Positions 17,118 through 25,237 of a stretch of 64,000 bases of DNA are shown here, piece after piece; the first letter of the stretch is position 1; each line of letters starts with the position of its first letter. The position numbers and the translations under genes are program-made. The stretch comes from DATAEK01 sp036258055 (GTDB taxonomy: Bacteria > Acidobacteriota > Vicinamibacteria > Vicinamibacterales > 2-12-FULL-66-21). The notes under the pieces are model-generated. The model ran no database searches. It was not told the DNA's origin and saw only the letters and a program-made list of their open reading frames with translations. Location: positions 20,946-84,945 of the forward strand of contig DATAEK010000098.1 in assembly GCA_036258055.1 (NCBI GenBank), given 5' to 3'.

Positions 17118-17530
17118 TCACCGGCTTACAAACGTGTAAAGCGGCTGCCAGATCCGGCGGCGCAGATCCCGCGCCGAGTCCGCGAATCCGGGCCGGTTCG
17201 TTGCGGTCGAACGACTTACGAACAGGACCCTGCCGGCATCCCCTTTGCCCCTGCGCTCTGGTGATGAGCGCCGAGGAAAAACGCCAGGAGCAACTTTGTC
17301 GGTATTGGCTGTGGGCGATTGCGTTGCTCCACCTGGTGTGCCTATTACTGCGGCCCGCTCCGGAGCGGCAGGTCGCGACCAGCAGCCCCACGCACTACGC
17401 GTCGCTCGTGGTGAACGTGGAGGCTCATCGCCTCTGATTCGTCGGGTCGCCCGCTCGCTTCTACTCTCAATCTTTATCCCGCCACGCTGAACACTCACGT
17501 GACAGGAGCGCGCGCTATCGGTGACAATTC
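17118..17530. other. 413-nt gap with palindromes and the response-regulator promoter region
   Basis: TTACA-AACG-TGTAA (17126-17139) sits 8 nt after the small membrane-protein gene and may be its terminator or an operator. Beyond it lies one possible short frame (17264-17437) and the GTGACA repeats before the response regulator. Nothing else is recognisable. Confidence 0.5.
17264..17437 (+). CDS. Possible small membrane protein (57 aa)
   Basis: From an ATG at 17264 the frame encodes a charged start (SAEEKRQEQ), a hydrophobic stretch of about 16 residues rich in Trp and Leu (YWLWAIALLHLVCLLL) and a short tail. Charge-then-helix order fits a single-pass membrane protein, but there is no ribosome-binding site and random frames of this length are common in GC-rich DNA. 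Treat as tentative. Confidence 0.25.
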   Translation: MSAEEKRQEQLCRYWLWAIALLHLVCLLLRPAPERQVATSSPTHYASLVVNVEAHRL

Positions 17531-17536
17531 GTGTCA
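17499..17536 (+). promoter_or_regulatory. GTGACA direct repeats and TGACA/TGTCA palindrome before the two-component genes
   Basis: GTGACA occurs at 17499 and 17521, 22 nt apart (about two helical turns), and TGTCA at 17532-17536 makes an inverted pair with the second copy. Paired direct repeats at this spacing are what OmpR-type regulators bind, so autoregulation by the downstream regulator is plausible. Confidence 0.4.
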
Positions 17537-18214
17537 GCCGTGCGCGTCCTCATCGTCGAAGACGACCTGACGATCGCGAGTTTCCTCGTCAGGGGCTTCA
17601 AGGAAGCAGGATTTGCCGTCGATCATGCGCCTGACGGCGAGGCCGGCCTGCACCTGGCGTCGACCGAGCCCTACGACGTTGCGATCGTGGACCTGATGCT
17701 GCCGAAGCTCGACGGCCTGACCCTGATTCAACGCCTCCGCGAACAGAAAGTACGGACACCGGTCATCATCCTCAGCGCGCGGCACACCGTCGACGATCGG
17801 GTCAAAGGACTCGAAACGGGTGGCGACGACTACCTGACCAAGCCGTTCGCGTTCTCCGAACTGCTCGCCCGGGTTCAGGCGCTCCTTCGCCGCGCGACCA
17901 GCGTGGGGGAGACCACACGTCTGGTGGTCGGCGAGCTCGTGATGGATTTGGCGACCCGGCGCGTCAGTCGCGGGGGTCGCGAGATTCCGCTCCGGCCGCG
18001 GGAATTCGCGCTGCTCGAGTACCTGATGCGCAACGCGGGACGCGTCGTGTCGAAGACGATGATCCTGTCGCACGTGTGGAACTACAACTTCGATCCACGC
18101 ACGAACGTTGTCGACGTGCTCGTGTTCCGCCTGCGCGACCGGATCGACAAGGGCTTCGATCACAAGATGCTGCAGACCGTCAGGGGCATGGGGTATGTTC
18201 TCCAGGCTGCCTGA
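17531..18214 (+). CDS. OmpR-family response regulator
   Basis: 227 residues with a receiver domain and a winged-helix DNA-binding domain. The phosphoacceptor is Asp54 (VDLMLP), supported by the acidic pair Asp11/Asp12, Ser82 and Lys104 (LTKPF). The C-terminal half has the OmpR wing (ALLEYLMRNAGRVVSKTMILSHVW and NVVDVLVFRLRDRID). Closest in style to CusR/QseB-type regulators that respond to metals or envelope stress. GTG start. The histidine kinase gene begins 20 nt before its stop, so the pair is co-expressed; htrA follows, and an envelope-stress role is a reasonable guess. Confidence 0.93.
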   Translation: MSAVRVLIVEDDLTIASFLVRGFKEAGFAVDHAPDGEAGLHLASTEPYDVAIVDLMLPKLDGLTLIQRLREQKVRTPVIILSARHTVDDRVKGLETGGDDYLTKPFAFSELLARVQALLRRATSVGETTRLVVGELVMDLATRRVSRGGREIPLRPREFALLEYLMRNAGRVVSKTMILSHVWNYNFDPRTNVVDVLVFRLRDRIDKGFDHKMLQTVRGMGYVLQAA

Positions 18215-19640
18215 GCGGCTCCGCCACACGCTCGGCCTCCGGCTGGCGCTCTGGTATTCGGCGATCTTCGTGGCCAGCTCGTTGGCCTTCATCGCTCTGA
18301 CCTACCTGCTGCTGTCCGCATCGCTGCGCCAGTACGACCGGGAGATCATCGAGACGACGCTCGCCGAGTACGCGAATGCGTATCGAGCCGGCGGCGTCGA
18401 CGCGCTGGCGAACGCAATCCGCACCAACCAGGCGGCCGCCGGGTACGAGCCGCTCTTCGTCCGTGCGGTCGGTCCCTACCAGGACGTGGTGTTTCTCAGC
18501 CCGCAGACCGAGTGGCGCCGGTTCGATCTCTCGCAGCTCGCCACGCCCGCGCTCAACGAAGGACAGCAGTGGGCCACGCTGGTGGACGGCCGTACCGGCG
18601 ACGTCCTCGACGTCGCATCGGTGCAGCTGCCGGACGGGACGCTCTTTCAGGTCGGCAAGAGCACGGCGAGACGAGAGGCTCTGCTGGCCCGTTTCAGAAC
18701 GATCCTTCTCGTCGACTTCCTGTCGCTCGTGCTGCTCGGTCTCGCGGGAGGCGCGATCTTCACGTCCTCTGCGCTTCGGCCGGTCCGCGACCTGATCGGA
18801 ACCGTCCGCGAGATCCTGCGGACCGGACGCATCTCTTCTCGCGTGCATGCGCAGGACACTGGAGATGCGCTCGACGACCTCGGACAACTCGTCAACGCGA
18901 TGCTCGATCGAATCGAAGCGCTCATCGCCGGCATGCGCGGTGCGCTCGACAACGTGGCGCACGATCTCCGGACGCCGATGATGCGGCTTCGCGGCATCGC
19001 CGAGAACGCGCTGCAATCATCGAACGATCCGGTCGCCCTGCGCGAGGCCCTGGCGGACTGCCTCGAGGAATCCGAGCGCGTCGTCGCCATGCTCAACACG
19101 CTCATGGACATCTCGGAAGCGGAGACCGGGACGATGAAGCTCCTGCGGGAGCCGGTGAACCTCCGGGAGCTGATCCAGAACGCGGTCGAGCTCTACGAAG
19201 ATGTTGCGGAAGACAAAGGCGTCGCGCTCGCGAATGGAACGATCGAAGACGTCTGCATCGAGGTCGATCGCAACCGCACGCGTCAGGTGCTCGCCAATCT
19301 GCTTGACAACGCCGTGAAGTACACGCCTGCCGGCGGCCGCGTCGACATCAGCGCCCGGCGCGAAGGCGCGCAGGCCTGCGTGCGTGTCGCCGACACTGGT
19401 GCCGGGATCGCCACCGACGAGCTGCCGCGCATCTGGGAGCGACTCTACCGCGGCGACAAGAGCCGTTCCGAACGTGGCCTCGGCCTCGGCCTCAGCCTGG
19501 TCAAAGCCATCGTCGGCGCCCACGGCGGGACCGTCTCCGTAACTTCAACTCCTGGAGCAGGTTCGACGTTCGTAATCTGCCTGCCCACCTGCCCACCCCA
19601 GGCTCCTGGCCAAAGGGCCCAGAACCTTTCACCGATGTAA
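18195..19640 (+). CDS. Sensor histidine kinase partner of the OmpR regulator
   Basis: 481 residues from the ATG at 18195. Two membrane helices (about 15-42 and 167-193) flank a periplasmic sensor of about 125 residues, followed by a HAMP linker (ALRPVRDLIGTVREIL), a HisKA domain with His256 in the H-box (VAHDLRTPM) and a HATPase domain with N box (ANLLDNAVKYTP), G1 (DTGAGI) and G2 (GLGLGLSL). All catalytic motifs are intact. It overlaps the regulator gene by 20 nt. The sensor domain resembles those of CusS/QseC-like kinases in size only; the ligand is unknown. Confidence 0.93.
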   Translation: MFSRLPERLRHTLGLRLALWYSAIFVASSLAFIALTYLLLSASLRQYDREIIETTLAEYANAYRAGGVDALANAIRTNQAAAGYEPLFVRAVGPYQDVVFLSPQTEWRRFDLSQLATPALNEGQQWATLVDGRTGDVLDVASVQLPDGTLFQVGKSTARREALLARFRTILLVDFLSLVLLGLAGGAIFTSSALRPVRDLIGTVREILRTGRISSRVHAQDTGDALDDLGQLVNAMLDRIEALIAGMRGALDNVAHDLRTPMMRLRGIAENALQSSNDPVALREALADCLEESERVVAMLNTLMDISEAETGTMKLLREPVNLRELIQNAVELYEDVAEDKGVALANGTIEDVCIEVDRNRTRQVLANLLDNAVKYTPAGGRVDISARREGAQACVRVADTGAGIATDELPRIWERLYRGDKSRSERGLGLGLSLVKAIVGAHGGTVSVTSTPGAGSTFVICLPTCPPQAPGQRAQNLSPM

Positions 19641-19743
19641 TCCGGCCGAAAGGCCCCCGTAATCGCTCAATCCGTATCCTGTTTGTAGACATCGCGAGAT
19701 CCCGGATCCCGCGGTTTGAAGTTACGAACAGGAGTCACCACAC

Positions 19744-21282
19744 ATGCGTGCAGAATTCGATAACCGCGACGGCGCCGGACGCGAGCGAGGGGGCTTCGGC
19801 ATCAAGGCCGGTCTCGCCGCCAGCGCGCTGTTGCTGACCGGTTCCCTCATCGGCTGGAGCGCCTCGGCGATCGGCGCCGGCACAGGGACAGGCATCTTCC
19901 CGACGCCCGCCACGTCCGCGCCGGTGTCGGCACCGGCGAGCGCACCCGGCCGCGTCATCGGAGCGGGCAACGATTCCTACGCCGCCCTCGTCGACGAGAT
20001 CGCGCCAGCCGTCGTCACGGTCCGATCCGAGCGGCGCGCGCGAACAGTCAGCTCGGTCGTTCCGGACGATCCGCTGTTCCGTCAGTTCTTCGGCGATCGC
20101 TTCGGCCGGCGCCAGCCGCAGGAGCGGCGTGAAGACGGCCTCGGCTCGGGCGTCATCGTCCGTCCCGACGGCTACATCCTGACCAACAACCACGTCGTCG
20201 ACGGTGCGGATCACGTCAAGGTCGATCTGACCGATGGACGCACGTTTGACGCGAAGGTGATCGGCACCGACGCGCCGAGCGACCTTGCTGTGATCAAGAT
20301 CGACGGCGCAAACCTCCACACCCTGGCGCTCGGCGACTCCGAGAAGGTTCGCGTCGGTGACGTCGTGCTCGCGGTTGGCAACCCGCTCGGTGTCGGGCAG
20401 ACGGTCACAATGGGCATCGTGAGCGCGAAGGGCCGCGCGACCGGTAACGGCGACGGCAGCTATCAGGACTTCATCCAGACTGACGCGCCGATCAACCAGG
20501 GGAACTCCGGCGGGGCGCTCGTGAACACTCGCGGAGAGCTCATCGGCATCAACTCCCAGATCCTCTCGACGTCGGGCGGCAACATCGGAATTGGCTTTGC
20601 CATCCCGGCCAACATGGCGCGCAACGTCATGACGCAGCTGATCGACGGCGGGCACGTTCGCCGCGGCCTGCTCGGCGTCACGGTCCAGCCCGTGACCCCC
20701 GAGATCGCACGCAGCCTCGGCCTCGCCGATGCCCACGGAGCGCTCATCAACTCCGTGACGGCGGGCGGTGCCGCCGAAAAGGCCGGAATCCAGCGCGGGG
20801 ACGTCATCACGTCCATCAACGGTCAGGTCGTGAAGGACGGCAACACGTTGCGCAACGAGATCGCAGAGATGAAGCCGGGAACCGACACGCAGATCAAAGT
20901 CCTGCGAAGCGGCAAAGAGCAGACGTTCAGCGTGAGGCTCGGCGAACTGCAGGTGCAGCGCGCGGATGCCGAGGACCACGGTGGCGCGACCGACGATGGT
21001 GGCGCCGGCCTGGCAATCGAGCCGCTGACGCGTGAGACCGCGCGCGAGCTCGGCGTAAAAGCCACGGGCGGCCTGGTCGTGACGGGCGTGCGCTCGGGCA
21101 GCCGGGCGGCCGACGCTGGTCTTCGCGAAGGAGACGTCATCGAAGAAGTGGACGGCCAGAAGGTCGCGACCGTGGATGCCCTCCGCGGCGCGCTCGCAAA
21201 GCCGGCAAAGGGCCCGGCCCTCCTCCTGGTTCACCGCGGCGAAACCACGTTCTACGCAACGCTCGATCGACACGCCGAGTAA
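19744..21282 (+). CDS. HtrA/DegP-family serine protease with two PDZ domains
   Basis: 512 residues. An N-terminal membrane segment (about 20-46) anchors the protein or acts as a signal peptide. The trypsin-like domain has the complete triad His150 (TNNHVVDG), Asp180 (SDLAVIKI) and Ser255 (GNSGGAL). Two PDZ domains follow (about 300-390 and 415-505). Such enzymes degrade or refold damaged envelope proteins and can take part in site-1 cleavage of anti-sigma factors. GGAG precedes the ATG by 9 nt. It lies 103 nt after the two-component genes and may be regulated by them (inference). A strong hairpin follows the gene. Confidence 0.95.
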   Translation: MRAEFDNRDGAGRERGGFGIKAGLAASALLLTGSLIGWSASAIGAGTGTGIFPTPATSAPVSAPASAPGRVIGAGNDSYAALVDEIAPAVVTVRSERRARTVSSVVPDDPLFRQFFGDRFGRRQPQERREDGLGSGVIVRPDGYILTNNHVVDGADHVKVDLTDGRTFDAKVIGTDAPSDLAVIKIDGANLHTLALGDSEKVRVGDVVLAVGNPLGVGQTVTMGIVSAKGRATGNGDGSYQDFIQTDAPINQGNSGGALVNTRGELIGINSQILSTSGGNIGIGFAIPANMARNVMTQLIDGGHVRRGLLGVTVQPVTPEIARSLGLADAHGALINSVTAGGAAEKAGIQRGDVITSINGQVVKDGNTLRNEIAEMKPGTDTQIKVLRSGKEQTFSVRLGELQVQRADAEDHGGATDDGGAGLAIEPLTRETARELGVKATGGLVVTGVRSGSRAADAGLREGDVIEEVDGQKVATVDALRGALAKPAKGPALLLVHRGETTFYATLDRHAE

Positions 21283-21308
21283 GCGATCGACAACCTTCAA
21301 CGGGATGC

Positions 21309-21340
21309 GGGCGGCCGCGAGTGGTCGCTCGCACCCGCCC
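21309..21340 (+). terminator. Terminator-like hairpin after the htrA-family gene
   Basis: GGGCGG (21309-21314) pairs with CCGCCC (21335-21340) and GCGAG with CTCGC inside, around the loop TGGTCG. A T/C-rich stretch follows. Placed 27 nt after the stop codon. Confidence 0.6.
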
Positions 21341-21376
21341 CATCAGTTCTTCCTCTTCTCCGCTTCGCATCAATCG

Positions 21377-21405
21377 TTGCTCCTGACGGGTCTAACCGGT
21401 ACTCT
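21377..21405 (+). promoter_or_regulatory. Promoter TTGCTC-N17-TACTCT of the bactofilin gene
   Basis: The two boxes are separated by exactly 17 nt and end 11 nt before the ATG. The 13-mer AACCGGTACTCTG over the -10 box (21394-21406) is repeated identically at 21968-21980 before the next gene. Confidence 0.5.
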
Positions 21406-21416
21406 GTAGGTTCGAC

Positions 21417-21788
21417 ATGACGACGATCCCCAGGGCCATTACGATCACCGGCACGATTCACGCAGACGAAGCCATGACGATCGCGGGTACGGTGACGGGC
21501 GACGTGCACGCCGCGAACGCAGATATCACCCTCGAGAAGGGCGCCCGGGTCGACGGCGCCGTCATGGGACGCACGATTACCGTGCGAGGCCACTCGAGAG
21601 GACGGCTCATCGCGCGTGAGCTGGTGTGGGTCCACGAAACCGCCAGCGTCAAGGGCCACGTGGCGGCGCCAAAAATCGTCCTCGAGGACGGCGCACTCTT
21701 CAACGGTTCGGTCGAACCAGCGCGGGTGGATGCCGCGCTGATCGTCGCGGCCTATCGCGGCAAGACAGAGACGCCGGTCGCCTCCTGA
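21417..21788 (+). CDS. Bactofilin (polymer-forming cytoskeletal protein)
   Basis: 123 residues forming the regular right-handed beta-helix pattern of bactofilins: ITITGTIHADEAMTIAGTVTGDVHA, then repeating turns with G at fixed positions (KGARVDGAVMGRTITVRGHSRGRLIA, VKGHVAAPKIVLEDGALFNGSVEP). Bactofilins polymerise without nucleotide on the cytoplasmic face of the membrane and scaffold cell-shape, stalk or chromosome-segregation functions. The length is typical of the core domain with almost no tails. It has its own promoter. A degenerate GGTTCTCAGTTC tract begins 9 nt after its stop. Confidence 0.9.
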   Translation: MTTIPRAITITGTIHADEAMTIAGTVTGDVHAANADITLEKGARVDGAVMGRTITVRGHSRGRLIARELVWVHETASVKGHVAAPKIVLEDGALFNGSVEPARVDAALIVAAYRGKTETPVAS

Positions 21789-21797
21789 GCGGGGCCC

Positions 21798-21837
21798 GGT
21801 TCTCAGTTCCCAGCTCTCGGTTCCCAGTTCTCGGTTC
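21798..21837. repeat. GGTTCTCAGTTCCC degenerate tandem tract
   Basis: Alternating GGTTCTCAGTTCCCAG and CTCTCGGTTCCCAG units follow the bactofilin stop in the same orientation as the tract after the peptidase gene at 12041. Here the inverted arm is absent. Confidence 0.75.
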
Positions 21838-21996
21838 AGCGACCGCCTGGCATCACCCAGTTGAGCGCGTGTGTGCCTATCCTGCCCAGCGGCCGCCCGT
21901 TGACCGCCCCCAGGGTTCGGCGTTACCATAATGGTCTCCCCTAAGCCGCTCCCTGAAGCACGGTTGCAACCGGTACTCTGCCTGAGGAGCGTCTCC

Positions 21997-22425
21997 GTGA
22001 ATCACCCCCTGATTCTGCTCGTCGAAGACGACCCCGAATCCCGGAACGGCTACGCAGAACTTCTCGAGCGTGGCGGATTTCGCGTAACGAAGTCGGCGAG
22101 TGCGGAGGATGCCATCACCGCCATCGGTCAGGCTGTGCCCGACGCTATCGTCACGGACATCGCGCTCCCGGGCAAAGACGGCTTCGTGCTTGCGCAGACG
22201 GTGCGGGAGCACCCGCAGACCCGTCACGTTCCGCTCCTGGCCATGACCGCCTACTGGGCGGCGGACGTTCAGGACCGCGCGCAGCGCGCGGGAATCAACG
22301 CGACGTTACTCAAGCCCTGTCAGCCCGAACATCTGATCGCCGAGCTCAATCGCGTGTTGCAGCAATCGCGCGATCAGGTCAGCCGGCCGGAACTGGCGGC
22401 GTATCGGTCGACCTTCGAGAGCTAA
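21997..22425 (+). CDS. Single-domain response regulator
   Basis: 142 residues, a receiver domain without an output domain: acidic pair in LVEDDPES, phosphoacceptor in IVTDIALPGKDG, Thr in AMTAYW and Lys in LLKPCQPEHL. Such proteins pass phosphate to or from a partner or bind target proteins, as CheY and DivK do. The GTG at 21997 is chosen because GAGGAG lies 7 nt upstream; the longer frame from 21931 lacks one. No kinase gene is adjacent, so it is an orphan. Confidence 0.87.
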   Translation: MNHPLILLVEDDPESRNGYAELLERGGFRVTKSASAEDAITAIGQAVPDAIVTDIALPGKDGFVLAQTVREHPQTRHVPLLAMTAYWAADVQDRAQRAGINATLLKPCQPEHLIAELNRVLQQSRDQVSRPELAAYRSTFES

Positions 22426-22494
22426 TCACGAATCGGAGGTCCGTGCCGTGCGCCTTGCGGAGGATGGCACGCTGAGCCAGAATCGCGTCTCGAC

Positions 22495-23097
22495 ATGCCT
22501 TCCGCGACGCGTCCTTCCCTCAGTCCCTGGTACGATCGGGTCTCGCAATCACGCTACCTGCTGGGAGTTGCCGCCGTCATCGCCGTGACGGCTGGCATCG
22601 AGCTGGCCATGGGACACGTGCCGATCTGCAAGTGCGGCTACGTGAAGCTGTGGCACGGCGTCGTGAAGAGCTCCGAGAACTCGCAGCACATCTCTGACTG
22701 GTACACGTTCTCGCACATCATCCATGGCTTCGGCTTCTACGCGCTCTTGTGGCTCGTCGCCAGACCCCTGCCGTTGGCGCTGCGCCTGCTCCTTGCGACG
22801 GTGCTCGAAGCGTCGTGGGAAATCTTCGAGAACACCGACTTCGTCATCAACCGTTATCGCGAGGCGACCATCTCGCTCGATTACTACGGCGACAGCGTGC
22901 TGAACTCGGTCTGCGACATCCTCGCGATGGTCGGCGGGTTCGTGGCGGCGTCGCGACTGCGGGTGTGGGTGGTCGTGCTGCTGACGATTGCGCTCGAGGC
23001 CTACGTCGGCTGGTACATCCGGGACAACCTGGCCCTGAACATCATTATGCTCCTCCACCCGTTCGAGGCGATCAAACAGTGGCAGGCCGGCGGCTAG
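22495..23097 (+). CDS. DUF2585/UPF0314-type integral membrane protein
   Basis: 200 residues with about five membrane segments (residues 22-40, 73-87, 91-110, 136-151 and 156-176). It carries the family features CKCGYVKLWHG, SQHISDWYTFSHIIHGF and EASWEIFENTDFVINRYREATISLDYYGDSVLNSV, rich in conserved His, Trp and Asp. The family is widespread and has no known function; the conserved polar residues within helices suggest a metal- or lipid-related enzyme, but this is a guess. It stands between a receiver-domain gene and a holin-like gene, all rightward, without overlap. Confidence 0.8.
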   Translation: MPSATRPSLSPWYDRVSQSRYLLGVAAVIAVTAGIELAMGHVPICKCGYVKLWHGVVKSSENSQHISDWYTFSHIIHGFGFYALLWLVARPLPLALRLLLATVLEASWEIFENTDFVINRYREATISLDYYGDSVLNSVCDILAMVGGFVAASRLRVWVVVLLTIALEAYVGWYIRDNLALNIIMLLHPFEAIKQWQAGG

Positions 23098-23150
23098 ATA
23101 TGACAGCCGGACTATGACGTCTTCGTGGTCAAGGCGGGTAACATCAAGGC

Positions 23151-23498
23151 ATGCGATTCCTCATGCGTGTGCTCTTGAACGCTCTGGCAGTCAGCGTCGC
23201 GGCCTACTTCGTGCCGGGCGTGATTCTCACCGGTCCAGGCCCCGCTATCCTCGCCGGCGTCATCCTGGGATTCGTGAACGCGATCGTACGGCCGGTGCTG
23301 CTGCTGCTCACGCTGCCCTTCACGCTGCTGACACTGGGGCTCTTCATCTTCGTGGTCAACGCCATCTGCTTCGCGCTGACCGCCGCGCTCGTGCCTGGTT
23401 TCGATCTGTCCGGATTCTGGTCCGCATTCTTCGGAGCGCTGATCGTTACGATTGTCAGTTGGGTGGTCAACGGGCTGTTGGCGGATACCCGGAGCTGA
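23151..23498 (+). CDS. Phage-holin-4-type small membrane protein
   Basis: 115 residues, four predicted membrane helices, with the family landmark FVNAIVRPVLLLLTLPFTLLTLGLF (residues 41-65). Despite the holin name, this family is chromosomal and common in bacteria; its role is unknown and may concern membrane stress. The sequence TAACAT ends 6 nt before the ATG, and there is no ribosome-binding site, which fits a leaderless mRNA. No phage genes are near. Confidence 0.82.
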   Translation: MRFLMRVLLNALAVSVAAYFVPGVILTGPGPAILAGVILGFVNAIVRPVLLLLTLPFTLLTLGLFIFVVNAICFALTAALVPGFDLSGFWSAFFGALIVTIVSWVVNGLLADTRS

Positions 23499-23602
23499 GC
23501 GCGGCGAGAGCGCTACTTCAGCGCGGCGAGGCCGAACGCGAGAGTCCATGAAGCCATGGCCGATTGGTCACCTGCGCATACGCGCATCCACATAAACACA
23601 TA

Positions 23603-23631
23603 TTGACATCGGAATCCGGTTGCCATACGCT
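23603..23631 (+). promoter_or_regulatory. Promoter TTGACA-N17-TACGCT of the methionine operon
   Basis: A consensus -35 box (23603-23608) and a TACGCT -10 box (23626-23631) are separated by 17 nt. They end 26 nt before the SAM riboswitch, so the RNA begins just upstream of the aptamer. Confidence 0.75.
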
Positions 23632-23657
23632 CTCTCTGTCTGCGCTCGCTGCAGACG

Positions 23658-23756
23658 CTTATCCAGAGTGGCTGAGGGATCAGGCCCGACGAAGCCACAG
23701 CAACCAGGCCCGAGAGCCACGGTGCTACTTCCTGCCCGAAACCCGGGAGAGATAAG
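23658..23756 (+). ncRNA. SAM-I riboswitch (S-box)
   Basis: The aptamer core is recognisable by its conserved segments: CTTATCCAGAG at the 5' end, GGCTGAGGGATCAGGCCC, GAAGCCACAGCAACC and the closing GAGAGATAAG. Helix P1 is formed by CTTATC (23658-23663) and GATAAG (23751-23756). It binds S-adenosylmethionine and turns off methionine-pathway genes. The expression platform is not clear: GCGGG-CTG-CCCGC (near 23805) is a short hairpin without a T-run, so termination or ribosome-site masking both remain possible. The coding region starts 164 nt downstream. Confidence 0.92.
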
Positions 23757-23920
23757 AACCTCGGCAGACCGTTCAGGTCTCTGAAGTATCTCGCTCCCAC
23801 TGCTGCGGGCTGCCCGCGATCGGCTGGCGACGCGTGCATGCCGGCATGGTCCCAGACGCTCCGCCGGTTCGCCCGCGCGCAGCGGATCGGGCCTTCGCCG
23901 GGCCCCGCGAGGAACGTTGC

Positions 23921-25237
23921 ATGACCACCGTCGTCGACCCGCTCGTAGCTGCACCCTCCCCCGTCCGCGATGCGCACGACCGCCGTGCCACTCGAGAGTT
24001 GAGCATCGCACTGCTTGGTCTCGGTCAGGTCGGCAGTGCGTTCGCCCGATTGGTAGCAACCGCCCCGCTTGAGCTCGGCCGGACGGTGAAGATCACCGGT
24101 GCGCTCGTGAGGAACACGGCGCGCGAGGCGCAGGCCGGCGGTGTGCCGCTGACAGCCGACCCACGCGCGCTCCTCGACGGCCGTCCAGACGTCGTCGTCG
24201 AGGTGCTCGGCGGCCTCGAGCCTGCCCGCACGCTGGTGCTCGAAGCGCTCGCGCGGGGAATCCCGGTCGTCACCGCCAACAAGTCGCTCCTCGCCGCGCA
24301 CGGTGATGAGCTACTGGAAGCCGCCTGGCGGGCCCAGGTCCCGCTGCGCTATGAGGCGAGCGTCGTGGCCGGCGTGCCGTTCCTCGGGACCTTCGATCGA
24401 CGGCCGCTTGCGGCGGCCGTGACCGAGCTCGCAGGGATCGTCAACGGAACGAGCCATTTCATTCTGTCGAAGATGGAAACGGGCCGCGAGTACTCGGACG
24501 CCCTGGCCGACGCGCAGCGGCTCGGCTACGCCGAGCGCGATCCGTTCAACGACATTGCGGGAATTGACGCGGCTGAGAAGCTCACGATTCTGATTCGGCA
24601 GTTCGCCCACTCGCGGGTGATGACCGCGGAGATTCCGATCGAAGGCATCGACCATCTCCTTCCGGCGGATCTCGCGCAGGCGCGAGAGCTCGGCGGCGCA
24701 ATCAAGCCTGTCGTCCATGCGGACCTCCGACAGTCCGGCGCACTCTCGGCGTTCGTCGCTCCGGCGTTCGTTTCAGCGCGTCATCCTCTCGCGTCGCTGA
24801 CCGGCGTCTCCAACGGTGTGTGCCTCAAATCCGCGCACGCTTCACTCTTCTACAGCGGGCCCGGCGCGGGACCGGCCGTCACGGCCACCACGCTCTTCGA
24901 TGACGTCGCGGAGGCCCTCGCCAGGAATCACGAGGCACGTCCGTGGTGTGAATCAATCGCGGCGACGGTGTCGGCACCCGCCGAAGGCCGATGGCTCGTT
25001 CGCCTGACCGCTGCTCACGGTCTCCCCAGCGCGAGTGACACCGCGGATCTGCTCTCGTCACATGACGTCTGGACGAGCCGCATCACGGAGACAACCTCGC
25101 AGCCTGGATCGGATTGTCGCTGGCTCGTTGCGCTGCCTTGCGCGAAACACCGGCTCGCGCGCGCTCTCGAGTCGCTCGAGCGCGCGGCCGGATGCGAAGT
25201 CACATGCTTGCCAGTGCTCGAGGATCCCGATGCCTAG
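23921..25237 (+). CDS. hom: Homoserine dehydrogenase
   Basis: 438 residues. It reduces aspartate semialdehyde to homoserine with NAD(P)H, a shared step for methionine and threonine. The N-terminal Rossmann motif is GLGQVGSAF, the EVLGGLEPA segment and VVTANKSLLA follow, and the catalytic core contains the Lys-bearing YEASVVAGVP and GIVNGTSHFILSKM signatures, with ERDPFNDIAGIDAAEK toward the active site. The C-terminal part (about 340-438) is too diverged to call an ACT domain with confidence. GAGGA lies 9 nt before the ATG at 23921. It is the first gene after a SAM-I riboswitch, and the aspartokinase-like gene overlaps its end by 8 nt. Confidence 0.93.
   Translation: MTTVVDPLVAAPSPVRDAHDRRATRELSIALLGLGQVGSAFARLVATAPLELGRTVKITGALVRNTAREAQAGGVPLTADPRALLDGRPDVVVEVLGGLEPARTLVLEALARGIPVVTANKSLLAAHGDELLEAAWRAQVPLRYEASVVAGVPFLGTFDRRPLAAAVTELAGIVNGTSHFILSKMETGREYSDALADAQRLGYAERDPFNDIAGIDAAEKLTILIRQFAHSRVMTAEIPIEGIDHLLPADLAQARELGGAIKPVVHADLRQSGALSAFVAPAFVSARHPLASLTGVSNGVCLKSAHASLFYSGPGAGPAVTATTLFDDVAEALARNHEARPWCESIAATVSAPAEGRWLVRLTAAHGLPSASDTADLLSSHDVWTSRITETTSQPGSDCRWLVALPCAKHRLARALESLERAAGCEVTCLPVLEDPDA

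Noticed and set aside
23151..23498. Phage remnant suggested by the holin-like gene
   Set aside because: This holin family is chromosomal in many bacteria and no other phage gene, integrase or attachment site is visible.
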